From Haloimpatiens sp042688525 (GTDB taxonomy: Bacteria > Bacillota > Clostridia > Clostridiales > Clostridiaceae): a stretch of DNA of 64,000 nt. The stretch's first letter is position 1, and each line of letters opens with the position of its first letter. Location: positions 1,178,001 to 1,242,000 of the forward strand of contig NZ_JBHWAB010000001.1 in the NCBI RefSeq assembly GCF_042688525.2, written 5' to 3'. Of this stretch, positions 8,546-16,530 are shown in pieces. Both the position numbers and the translations under genes were made by a program. The notes under the pieces are model-generated. The model made no database searches. It saw only the letters and a list, made by a program, of their open reading frames with translations, and was not told the DNA's origin.

Positions 8546-8651
8546 AAATTTCACCTCCATTAAAGTATATGCATTTATAATATATTTAATTAATTTACAT
8601 AAACTAAATTTAAAATATTTAAAATCAGTATTTAGGAAGGAGGAATATGTT

Positions 8652-9878
8652 TTGAAAATATTAAAAAAGTATTTAATAGTGTTTTTGAGTTTAGTGGTAT
8701 TATTAGGTTGTGCAGGATGTTCAAAAAAGCAAAATACCAATAATGTAAGGAATATAAACATATATTCTGATATGGAAGATAGTAAGATGCTTTATTTAAT
8801 CAACTTTATAAAGGAAGAATATGAAAAAGAAAATACAAATGTAAAAATTAGTTTTAACAACATTTCAGATGGGCAACAAATGATTAATATTTTAAATAAA
8901 GAAACCGCAGATATAATTTTTACAAACAGAAATAATATGATAGAATTAGCTAGAAAAGGACTTATTGCAGATTTATCAACTGTAGCAGAAGAAAATAAAT
9001 TATATGAAAGATACTATGATATAATGTGGTTATATGGTAAGTATAATAATAAACAGTATGGAATGGGTATTATACCTTATTCTGTAGAAATTATGTATAA
9101 TAAAAAAGTTTTAGATAGTATGGATTTAGACTATCCAAAAGATATTAATGGTTTATACAACATTTTAAAAGTATTAAATAAAAATTCCATAAAAGTTCCT
9201 GTTATAACTACAAAAAATACAAATATATATAGTTTACTATTTTCATGTGTAGTTAATAATGAAATTGGTATAAATAATGTGGAAGAACATTATGATAGTA
9301 GTAAAAAGTATTATGAAAATTCTACTAAAATGCAAAAGGCTTTTGATTATATAAATAAAATGTATAAAGAAAGTATTTTATCAAATAAAACATTTAAAAT
9401 TTTAAATGAAGATCAAATTGATGAATTAAGTGATGAAAGTACACCTTTGATTATGGTTACTACTAATAATATGGTTAAATCTAGTCAAAAAGGTTTTGAG
9501 CTAGGTAAAACATTAGATTTAAGTAATATAAAGTTTAAAAAACCTGTTGTGGTTGATTCAATTTTTAGTATATCTAATAATAGTGTTGATAAGGAAGAAA
9601 TACAAAAGTTTGTAAAGTTTATTTATGATGATAAATTTCAAAGTAAATTAATTGAAAAAAAAATTGTAACAGGAAATAAAAATGTTAATAATAAGTTAGG
9701 TGATTCGTATAGTTCAATAATAAATAATATATTTTATGCGGATTCAAAAAATATATTATTTGATTATAATATTCCTAAAAAATTAAGCAAGAATATAAAA
9801 TTTGAAGTGGAAGAAATTTTATCAGGAAAATATGATGGTAAGGAATGGAAAGAAAGTGTTGGAAAAACATATAAATAA
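8652..9878 (+). CDS. Extracellular solute-binding lipoprotein (family 1-like)
   Basis: A 408-residue protein from TTG 8652, which follows AGGAAGGAGGA with spacing 7; the frame is open much further upstream, but that part is antisense to the divergent gene. MKILKKYLIVFLSLVVLLGC is a lipoprotein signal with the lipid-accepting Cys in LLGC or the following AGC. The mature part has the two-lobe binding-protein look: NIYSDMEDSKMLYL, ADIIFTNRNNMIELARKG, then KQYGMGIIPYSVEIMYNKK, typical of sugar-type ABC receptors. No permease or ATPase gene lies beside it, so it may feed a distant transporter or act as a sensor. A bidirectional terminator follows. Confidence 0.82.
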   Translation: MKILKKYLIVFLSLVVLLGCAGCSKKQNTNNVRNINIYSDMEDSKMLYLINFIKEEYEKENTNVKISFNNISDGQQMINILNKETADIIFTNRNNMIELARKGLIADLSTVAEENKLYERYYDIMWLYGKYNNKQYGMGIIPYSVEIMYNKKVLDSMDLDYPKDINGLYNILKVLNKNSIKVPVITTKNTNIYSLLFSCVVNNEIGINNVEEHYDSSKKYYENSTKMQKAFDYINKMYKESILSNKTFKILNEDQIDELSDESTPLIMVTTNNMVKSSQKGFELGKTLDLSNIKFKKPVVVDSIFSISNNSVDKEEIQKFVKFIYDDKFQSKLIEKKIVTGNKNVNNKLGDSYSSIINNIFYADSKNILFDYNIPKKLSKNIKFEVEEILSGKYDGKEWKESVGKTYK

Positions 9879-9884
9879 AACAGA

Positions 9885-9917
9885 AAAACAAGTAGGAAAT
9901 ACATTCCTACTTGTTTT
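9885..9917. terminator. Bidirectional terminator
   Basis: AAAACAAGTAGGAA (9885-9898) pairs with TTCCTACTTGTTTT (9904-9917). It serves the lipoprotein gene on plus and the Fur-family gene on minus, overlapping the end of the latter. Confidence 0.82.
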
Positions 9918-10320
9918 GACAATCTTCACATATTCCATAAAAATATACTTTGTTGCTTAACACTTTATATTTTGTAAAACCATTCACTTTATCATTTAGT
10001 TCTGGAAAGGTTATATCGTTTATATCATCTACTTTGCTACAGTTTATACATTGAATATGTGGATGGGAATTAGTGTTAGCATCGTACCTAAAACTTCCTT
10101 CACCTACATTAAGTTCTTGAATTAAGTTTACATCTACTAATGTTTTTAGTGTCTTATATACTGTTGCAAGACTCATTGTAGGATAATCTTCTTGTAAGGC
10201 TTTATATATAGTTTCAGCTGAAGGGTGTTTTGTCGTTGATTTTAGGTATTTATATACAGCGATTCTTTGAGGAGTTAATTTTAATTTTTTTTCTTTGAAT
10301 ATTGATGTTATATTATTCAT
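9907..10320 (-). CDS. Fur-family metalloregulator, probably PerR-like
   Basis: A 137-residue repressor of the Fur superfamily. I choose ATG 10320 because GAGG lies 8 nt upstream; the ATG at 10329 abuts that site. The winged helix covers about 1-80 (LTPQRIAVYKYL, HPSAETIYKAL, SLATVYKTL). Regulatory metal ligands appear as His in HPSAE and as RYD..HPHIQC. Structural zinc sites are CINC and the C-terminal CEDC. The RYD motif and the two CxxC pairs fit PerR, the peroxide sensor, but Fur or Zur cannot be excluded. A palindrome at 10343-10370 may be its own operator. It ends in a terminator shared with the solute-binding gene. Confidence 0.88.
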   Translation of the reverse strand: MNNITSIFKEKKLKLTPQRIAVYKYLKSTTKHPSAETIYKALQEDYPTMSLATVYKTLKTLVDVNLIQELNVGEGSFRYDANTNSHPHIQCINCSKVDDINDITFPELNDKVNGFTKYKVLSNKVYFYGICEDCQNK

Positions 10321-10342
10321 GTTCACCATCCTCTATTATATA

Positions 10343-10370
10343 ATTATTTATATTATATAATATAAATTAT
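10343..10370. promoter_or_regulatory. Candidate autoregulatory Fur/PerR operator
   Basis: A 28-bp palindrome: ATTATTTATATTAT next to ATAATATAAATTAT, one mismatch per arm, 23-50 bp upstream of the Fur-family start. Its composition resembles the AT-rich Per/Fur box (TTATAATNATTATAA), but palindromes are not rare in DNA this AT-rich. Confidence 0.4.
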
Positions 10371-10460
10371 TATAAGTAAATAATTTACTACGTAAAAATA
10401 AGATTATATAATTTTCAAAAAAATAGTTGATTTTTTTAAAAAAAATGATAAAATTAAAAT

Positions 10461-10548
10461 GTAAGCAATAGTTAAGAAATTAACAAGCCATAAGTTCATG
10501 TTTATTTAATTTTATTTTTGGGAGCAGATTTTTCTGCTCTTTTTTTTA
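10461..10548 (+). ncRNA. Candidate small RNA between the Fur-type gene and phoH
   Basis: A promoter-like TTGATT (10427-10432) and TAAAAT (10449-10454) with 16-bp spacing, or TTTACT (10384-10389) and TATAAT (10407-10412) with 17 bp, precede a strong terminator: GAGCAGA (10522-10528), TTTT, TCTGCTC (10533-10539), then nine T. There is no usable ORF between them. The implied transcript is about 90-135 nt. I do not recognise it as 6S, SRP or a known riboswitch. The remaining gap, 10550-10835, is AT-rich with no feature I can support. Confidence 0.35.
10522..10548 (+). terminator. Rho-independent terminator in the gap before phoH
   Basis: A 7-bp GC-containing stem, GAGCAGA/TCTGCTC, with a T run from 10540 to 10547. 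No protein-coding gene on this strand ends here. Confidence 0.8.
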
Positions 10549-10835
10549 TGTAAAATAATAAACATTTACTTATATTAACTATAATATGAAATTATATACA
10601 TAATAATAATATAACACGATTTTAACTTTATATTAATTTTTTAGGTAAAAATTGAAAATTTGTTATTTAAAATATTAGAGAAATTAATAATATTAAATAT
10701 AGTTTTACAAAGTATATTTATGATTAAGGCTAAAAAATAAGTATGTTAATACTTTGACAACATATTTTATGTTTAAAAATTTACATTATTGATTAAAAAA
10801 TTTAATATTAATATAAATAGGAAGGGGGTAATTAT

Positions 10836-12212
10836 TTGAAAAGAACATATGTATTGGATACCAATGTTATATTATATTCGGCAGGAGCTATTTTTACTTT
10901 TGAAGATAATGACGTTGTTATACCTGAAATAGTTTTAGAGGAACTAGATACATTTAAAAAAGATAAGAGTGATTTAGGATCTAATGCAAGATATGCAGCT
11001 AGATTGATAGATAGGTTAAGAAAAAATGGTGATTTGAATAAAGGAGTAGAACTTCCAGGTGGGGGAATGCTTAGAGTTGAAATGAATCATTATGATACTA
11101 CTTTGCCTGAGGTGTGGGATAAAAATAAGGCAGATAATAGAATAATTCAAGTTTGCAAAGCATTGAAAGATAAAGGTGAAGATGTATATTTAATAACAAA
11201 AGATATATTTGAAAGGATAAAAGCAGATATTGTTGGAATTAACGTAGAAAATTTTCATGAAAAATTTGTTCCAGAATATGAAAGTCAATATACCGGAAGA
11301 ATAGAGGTGTATGTATCATCAAGTAAATTAGATGAATTTTATAAAAAAAGATGTATAGATACAGAAGGATTAGTGTGGTATTCAAGTGAATCACAAGAAT
11401 ATTCTTTTCCTACTTTGGTATTAAATCAGTTTATACTAGTACATTCTATTGAAAATCCAAGGAAAACTGCTTTAGGAAGATTTGATGGAGATAAAATAGT
11501 ACCATTATATCATAAAGAGGAACAATCATTAGGTATAACACCTAGGAATATAGGACAAAAATTTATGTTAGAATCTCTTTATATAGATGCAGACAAAGCA
11601 CCTTTAGTTATAATAAAGGGACCAGCAGGTACAGCAAAAACTTTATTTTCACTTGCAGTAGGATTACAAAAAATTATGTATGAAGGTACTAAAAAGTATA
11701 GAAGAATCTTAGTATGTAGACCTAATGTTACAATGGATGAAGAAATAGGTTTTTTACCGGGTTCAGAACAAGAAAAAATAGCTCCTTTTATGAGACCTAT
11801 ATATGACAATTTAGAAATATTGGTTGATTCAAATGAAAATGCAAGATATAAAAATGAAGATGAGATTTTAGATAAAATACGAGAATTATTTGATAGAAGA
11901 ATAATAACGACAGAAGCAGTTGCCTATTTGAGAGGAAGATCTATAGTTAAAAATTGGGTTATAATTGATGAAGCGCAAAATTTATCGCCTAAACAAGTTA
12001 AAGCAATAATAACTAGAGTAGGAGAAGGTACTAAATTGATACTTATTGGGGATCCAGAACAAATTGATCAGCCTTTTTTAGATTCTAGATCTAATGGATT
12101 ATGTTATGCATCTGAAAAAATGAAAGGCAGCAAGTTATGTTATCAAGTAACTTTGAAATATGATGAATGTGAAAGATCTCCTTTAGCATATGAGGCTTCA
12201 AAGAGACTTTAA
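10836..12212 (+). CDS. PIN domain-PhoH family ATPase (YlaK-type)
   Basis: A 458-residue fusion of an N-terminal PIN ribonuclease fold (about 1-150; acidic residues in YVLDTNVILYS, EIVLEELD, KADNRIIQ, ITKD) and a C-terminal PhoH NTPase. The PhoH part has Walker A GPAGTAKT at 262-269 and a Walker B-like VIIDEAQN. PIN-PhoH proteins (PhoH2 type) are known as RNA helicase/ribonucleases; the physiological role in clostridia is unclear. The start is TTG 10836 behind GGAAGGGGG. It is a single-gene unit with its own terminator and no partner antitoxin ORF. Confidence 0.93.
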   Translation: MKRTYVLDTNVILYSAGAIFTFEDNDVVIPEIVLEELDTFKKDKSDLGSNARYAARLIDRLRKNGDLNKGVELPGGGMLRVEMNHYDTTLPEVWDKNKADNRIIQVCKALKDKGEDVYLITKDIFERIKADIVGINVENFHEKFVPEYESQYTGRIEVYVSSSKLDEFYKKRCIDTEGLVWYSSESQEYSFPTLVLNQFILVHSIENPRKTALGRFDGDKIVPLYHKEEQSLGITPRNIGQKFMLESLYIDADKAPLVIIKGPAGTAKTLFSLAVGLQKIMYEGTKKYRRILVCRPNVTMDEEIGFLPGSEQEKIAPFMRPIYDNLEILVDSNENARYKNEDEILDKIRELFDRRIITTEAVAYLRGRSIVKNWVIIDEAQNLSPKQVKAIITRVGEGTKLILIGDPEQIDQPFLDSRSNGLCYASEKMKGSKLCYQVTLKYDECERSPLAYEASKRL

Positions 12213-12224
12213 TGTATTTAAGTA

Positions 12225-12272
12225 AAATATAAAGTGCAAAGTTCTTCTCTATTCTTTGCACTTTATATTTTT
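12225..12272. terminator. Terminator after phoH
   Basis: AAATATAAAGTGCAAAG (12225-12241) pairs with CTTTGCACTTTATATTT (12254-12270), a 17-bp stem, followed by T's. The AAAGTGCAAAG arm resembles the short palindromic repeats at 18.1, 46.1 and 55.1 kb. Confidence 0.8.
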
Positions 12273-12433
12273 GTGGTTATAGAAAAAAAATATTAGTTGT
12301 ATTAAAATAATACATAAAGGGAATTTGAGTTTAATAGGAAAATAATTAGTTTGTATAAGATTACAGGGTTTTATTTAGTATAGTAAATATGAAAGAGTAT
12401 ATATTATTTTGAATTAATATAGGAGTTTTGAAT

Positions 12434-13426
12434 ATGAAAAGAAAATTTTCAACTAAGGTAATAGTATTATTTTTAATATTTCAATTAATATTTTTTATAA
12501 TAACTATGCCATTTATTGTGTTTTATGGACCTTTTGATAATGTAAAAAGAATAGTAGTTGGATCATCAATGAATTCTTTTAGACATCAATATATTGCTAA
12601 AATTTTTTTGTCACAAGAAGAAATAAATAAAATTTTAAAGCAAGATGATATTGAAGTTTTTAATCAAAAAAACATAAAGATTATAGAATCTAATATAAGA
12701 AAGAAAGATATGAAAGCTAAAAATATTGAAAGATACAATATTAGTAGTGATAGATTTAAAGGATACGTAATTATTGTTAATAATCCTTTTACAATAAAAG
12801 TAGGTTATAGTACTAAACTAGGAGAAAAAGGAGAAATTACAAGTAAGATAGCTCAAAATTATGGTGCAGCAGCGGCTATAAACGGTGGAGGATTCGCATA
12901 TAAAAGTAAAAATAAAACTTGGATAGGAACAGGAGGAAATCCTGTTGGTTTTCTTATTACAGATGGAAATGTTAAATTCCAGAAGGTTAATAATAATGAT
13001 GAAAAATTAGATGTTATGGCAATCACAAAAGAAGGTGTTTTACTGGTTGGAAAGCATAGTTTGAATGATATGAAAAGAATGAATGTTAAAGAAGCTATTA
13101 CTTTTGGACCACCTTTAGTTGTAGATGGAAAAGGAACTATAAAAAGTGGTAATGGAGGCTGGGGAATAGCCCCAAGAACAGCTATAGGACAAAGAAAAGA
13201 CGGATCAATAATATTTCTAGTTATAGATGGAAGGCAGCCGCCATTTAGTTATGGTGCTACTTTAAAGGATGTACAAAATATAATGATAAAATATGATGCG
13301 TATAATGCTACAAACTTAGATGGTGGAGCTTCAGCTACTATGTATTACAATAATAAAGTTATTAATAATCCCTCTAGTCCTTTAGGAGAGAGAGCTGTAC
13401 CATCAATTATATATGTAAAGAATTAA
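12434..13426 (+). CDS. Phosphodiester glycosidase-family (NAGPA domain) exported protein
   Basis: A 330-residue protein from ATG 12434 (AGGAG 8 nt upstream). An N-terminal membrane segment or signal (VIVLFLIFQLIFFIITMPF) is followed by a NAGPA domain (PF09992). Its motifs are GAAAAINGGGF, GFLITDGN, FGPPLVVDGKG, RTAIGQRKDGSIIFLVIDG and TNLDGGASATMYY. The domain is named for the enzyme that uncovers GlcNAc phosphodiesters; bacterial members are linked to cell-surface polysaccharide processing. It is probably anchored outside the membrane. The next gene starts 24 nt later, so the two probably form an operon. Confidence 0.88.
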   Translation: MKRKFSTKVIVLFLIFQLIFFIITMPFIVFYGPFDNVKRIVVGSSMNSFRHQYIAKIFLSQEEINKILKQDDIEVFNQKNIKIIESNIRKKDMKAKNIERYNISSDRFKGYVIIVNNPFTIKVGYSTKLGEKGEITSKIAQNYGAAAAINGGGFAYKSKNKTWIGTGGNPVGFLITDGNVKFQKVNNNDEKLDVMAITKEGVLLVGKHSLNDMKRMNVKEAITFGPPLVVDGKGTIKSGNGGWGIAPRTAIGQRKDGSIIFLVIDGRQPPFSYGATLKDVQNIMIKYDAYNATNLDGGASATMYYNNKVINNPSSPLGERAVPSIIYVKN

Positions 13427-13450
13427 TAACATTTTTAAAGGAGACCTTTA

Positions 13451-14470
13451 ATGAGATGGATTAAAAGAATAATAATTTGGATATGCATATCATTATGTAT
13501 TCAAATAGGAATATTGTACTATGTAGATAAAGATTTATTCAAACAAGATACACAGATAAAAAGTGTAAAAGTTGATGAAAAGCATTATACAAAAGAAACA
13601 AATATGAATATAAGTATACATAATGAAGCTAAAAAAATACGTATTTCTTATGATGGAAAGTATGTTTCTTATTATATTAACAATAATTTAAAAGTAGTGA
13701 ATACATATAATGGAGAAGTACAAAATATAAAATTTGATAAAGATACTAGTGTTTCTTATTATAGGTGGGTTCCAAATCAAAATAGAATTTTAATAGGTGA
13801 AAAGAAGTTAGAACAAATGTCTAGTAGATTTAAGTTAACTTATTATGATGCTGAAAAACATATAAAAAATCAAATTACACATTTAGGCTGGTCAGATAAG
13901 GAAGCACAAATGCAAGATATACAAATAGCCACCTTAATAAATGTGATATATGTCAAAATTTCTAATAATAAGTATAGCAATATTTATAAAGTGGATATTT
14001 CAGGTGAAATAAGTGATTTTAAAGTTAAATCACAATTAGTTGGAAAAATAGCAGTATCAAATAAAAGTGATATTTTTATATATGAAGATTTAAGTAATAT
14101 GAAATTAAGTAAAATTGAAAATAATATAGAGTATCAAATCAAGGATTTGAAAAAATTAAAACTTTTAGGACTAGATGATGATGACAATGTATATTTATTA
14201 CAAGTAAATAATGGTAAGGTTGATAAAGTATTTTATACCCACATACATAATTATATGAAAATGACTGAAGTTAATATATTAAAAGAGTGTAATGTAGGAG
14301 ATATATATTTTTATGATAATGACAAAATATATATTAATTATACTAAAGAACATGAAGTTGAAGAGATAAAAACAGGAGAAAGAATTAAATATTCTGGTAA
14401 GTTTTTGGATATATATGATAAAGGAATTCTTATTTTGGATAATCATAAACTTGTAAAAAGATTATTTTAA
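13451..14470 (+). CDS. Membrane-anchored protein of unknown function
   Basis: A 339-residue protein with one N-terminal membrane segment (IIIWICISLCIQIGILYYV) and a long exported part. I do not recognise the family. The body is rich in short beta-type stretches (KIRISYDGKYVSYYINN, YRWVPNQNRILIG, DDNVYLLQVNNGKV), suggesting a beta-propeller or similar fold. It starts 24 nt after the NAGPA-domain gene behind GGAGACC, so the two are probably co-transcribed and may act together at the cell surface. Confidence 0.7.
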   Translation: MRWIKRIIIWICISLCIQIGILYYVDKDLFKQDTQIKSVKVDEKHYTKETNMNISIHNEAKKIRISYDGKYVSYYINNNLKVVNTYNGEVQNIKFDKDTSVSYYRWVPNQNRILIGEKKLEQMSSRFKLTYYDAEKHIKNQITHLGWSDKEAQMQDIQIATLINVIYVKISNNKYSNIYKVDISGEISDFKVKSQLVGKIAVSNKSDIFIYEDLSNMKLSKIENNIEYQIKDLKKLKLLGLDDDDNVYLLQVNNGKVDKVFYTHIHNYMKMTEVNILKECNVGDIYFYDNDKIYINYTKEHEVEEIKTGERIKYSGKFLDIYDKGILILDNHKLVKRLF

Positions 14471-14568
14471 GGTATTTAAAATATTTATATGTTTTAAAAT
14501 TTAATAAAAATTTGTTATAATTGAATTATTCTTTTACAAAATTTAAGCATTTTTAGGAGGTCAATAAT

Positions 14569-15240
14569 TTGGATTTTAGAACAGAAATATTAAGAAAAAT
14601 ATTGATGATACCTGCTATACTTGTAGCTTTTACGGTACATGAATATGCACATGCTAAAATGGCAGATAAATTGGGTGATAAAACACCTAAGTTTCAGGGT
14701 AGATTAACTTTAAATCCTCTTAGTCATATAGATATTTTTGGTTTTATAATGATATTACTTGTAGGATTTGGATGGGCAAAACCTGTGGAAACAAATCCTA
14801 GGGCATTTAAAAACTATTATAAAGATGATTTGAAAGTTTCTTTTGCAGGTCCTTTAGCAAATTTAATATCAGCTTTTATTTTTGCATTAGTATTTGGTTT
14901 TCTTTCAAAATTTCTATTTGCAAGAGATTTTGGGGTAATGATAAATACTTTAAATTCTATTTTATATATTATTATACAACTTGTTATTAGCATAAATTGT
15001 ATGTTATTTATTTTTAATTTAATTCCTATACCAGGATTAGACGGTTTTCATATTTTAAGAGATCTATTTCCTAAGTTTTTTTATAATGTAGCAGATACAA
15101 TGTATAGATATCAGGTTATATTTTTAATAGTATTTATTGTTCCTATATTTGGTGGAAATTCATTAGCAGATTTTATAGTATTAACACCAGCAAGTTTTAT
15201 AATGCGTTTCTTTGATACTATTGCAGCAGTAATTTTTTAA
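14569..15240 (+). CDS. Site-2 protease family (M50) membrane metalloprotease
   Basis: A 223-residue polytopic protein from TTG 14569 (TAGGAGG site). The zinc motif HEYAHA (HExxH) lies at about residues 24-29 in the first core helix, and the second metal motif is in NLIPIPGLDGFHIL (NxxPxxxLDG). This is the short YwhC/Rv0359-like form with no PDZ domain. Family members cleave substrates inside the membrane; the target is unknown. A terminator follows closely. Confidence 0.92.
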   Translation: MDFRTEILRKILMIPAILVAFTVHEYAHAKMADKLGDKTPKFQGRLTLNPLSHIDIFGFIMILLVGFGWAKPVETNPRAFKNYYKDDLKVSFAGPLANLISAFIFALVFGFLSKFLFARDFGVMINTLNSILYIIIQLVISINCMLFIFNLIPIPGLDGFHILRDLFPKFFYNVADTMYRYQVIFLIVFIVPIFGGNSLADFIVLTPASFIMRFFDTIAAVIF

Positions 15241-15250
15241 AATAGGTTAC

Positions 15251-15282
15251 AAAACACATGTGAAATGCATGTGTTTTTTTTA
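15251..15282 (+). terminator. Terminator after the M50 protease gene
   Basis: AAAACACATG (15251-15260) pairs with CATGTGTTTT (15268-15277) and is followed by a T run. Confidence 0.82.
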
Positions 15283-15432
15283 TGTTTGAATATATAGATA
15301 CAAGAATATATATTTTTTTTACTATGTTATTAAAAAATACTTATAATATTACATAAAAATACTTTATTTACATATAAAAAGCATTATAATAATAAATGGG
15401 ATATATATTATGCAACTAAAGGAGAGTGGATT

Positions 15433-16440
15433 ATGGCTAGAAATGTAATGATTAAAGGTACAGGAAGTTATCATCCTAAAAATGTAGTAAATAATGAATA
15501 TTATATTGAACATTTTAAAAAGTTTAATTTAGATGGTCATTTAAAGGGAATAATGAGAAAATTAGGGAGAAATACGAGAAATATAGCCAAAGAAAATGAA
15601 AATAGTTTGACTATGGCTGTTGAGGCAGCAAAAAATGCTTTATATAATTCTGAAGTTTCATCTGAAGATATTGATATGATAATATATTCAAGTGATACAC
15701 CAGAATTTTTAGCGCCCACTTGTTCATTATTATTAAAAAATCAATTAAAAGCTTGTAATGTAACAGGAGTTTTTGATGTAAATAGTAATTGCACAGGAAT
15801 GCTAACAGCAATAGATATAGCCACTAGATATTTAAAAACAGATAAAAAATATAATAAAGTTTTAGTAGTAGGATCATTATTAGTAAGTAGACTTGCTAGA
15901 AAAGATGATATGATAACTTACGGTTGCACAGGAGACGGTGCAGTAGCTGTAGTATTAGAAGTAGAAGAAGATAATGAGGTTGAAAGAGGTATATTAGGTT
16001 CAAGAATGTTTGCAGATGATGCTTATAGTTATGCTATGAGATTTCCTAGATGTGGTTTATCAAATATTACAAAAGAAAATATGAAACCTGATGATGTTGA
16101 ATGGTTAGCAGTACCATTTGATTTTAGTTTTGTACCAGAAAAATGGGCAAAATTAATTAGTAAACTTTTAAAGGATTATAATTATACTTCAAAAGATGTA
16201 TGTCATTATTTTATGTCTCAGTTTTCTAAAACAGATATTGAATTAACTATGAACAAATTAGGCTCAAGTATGGATAAAATAACATTTGTAGGAGATAAAT
16301 ATGGATATACAGGTTGTACAAGCCCTATTATGGCTTTAGATGATGGATTAAAAAGTAATAAATTTAAAAAAGACGATATAGTAGTATTTTGTTCTATAGC
16401 TACAGGATACTCAATGAATTCTTTGCTATATAAATTTTAA
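15433..16440 (+). CDS. 3-oxoacyl-ACP synthase III-like protein, divergent active site
   Basis: A 335-residue thiolase-fold protein resembling KAS III (FabH): GTGSYHPKNVVNN at the start, DMIIYSSDTPEFLAP, and the nucleophile Cys120 in NSNCTGM. The other two members of the FabH Cys-His-Asn triad are not in place. The usual PHQAN region reads YFMSQFS, with Ser262 where His is expected, and the usual GNTSA reads GYTGCTS, with Tyr292 where Asn is expected. It is therefore probably not the housekeeping FabH. It stands alone with no acyl carrier protein or other fab gene nearby. The ATG at 15433 follows AAAGGAGAG. Confidence 0.83.
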   Translation: MARNVMIKGTGSYHPKNVVNNEYYIEHFKKFNLDGHLKGIMRKLGRNTRNIAKENENSLTMAVEAAKNALYNSEVSSEDIDMIIYSSDTPEFLAPTCSLLLKNQLKACNVTGVFDVNSNCTGMLTAIDIATRYLKTDKKYNKVLVVGSLLVSRLARKDDMITYGCTGDGAVAVVLEVEEDNEVERGILGSRMFADDAYSYAMRFPRCGLSNITKENMKPDDVEWLAVPFDFSFVPEKWAKLISKLLKDYNYTSKDVCHYFMSQFSKTDIELTMNKLGSSMDKITFVGDKYGYTGCTSPIMALDDGLKSNKFKKDDIVVFCSIATGYSMNSLLYKF

Positions 16441-16530
16441 TAAATATGAGTAGATGTATAATGAATTTTACTATAAAGTAATAATGAATAAAAAATGTTT
16501 TAACAAGAGTTTTTGAAATAGGAGGATATC

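Noticed and set aside
8361..8651. N-terminal extension of the solute-binding protein
   Set aside because: It would be antisense to the divergent gene and place the signal peptide in the middle; TTG 8652 has the ribosome site.
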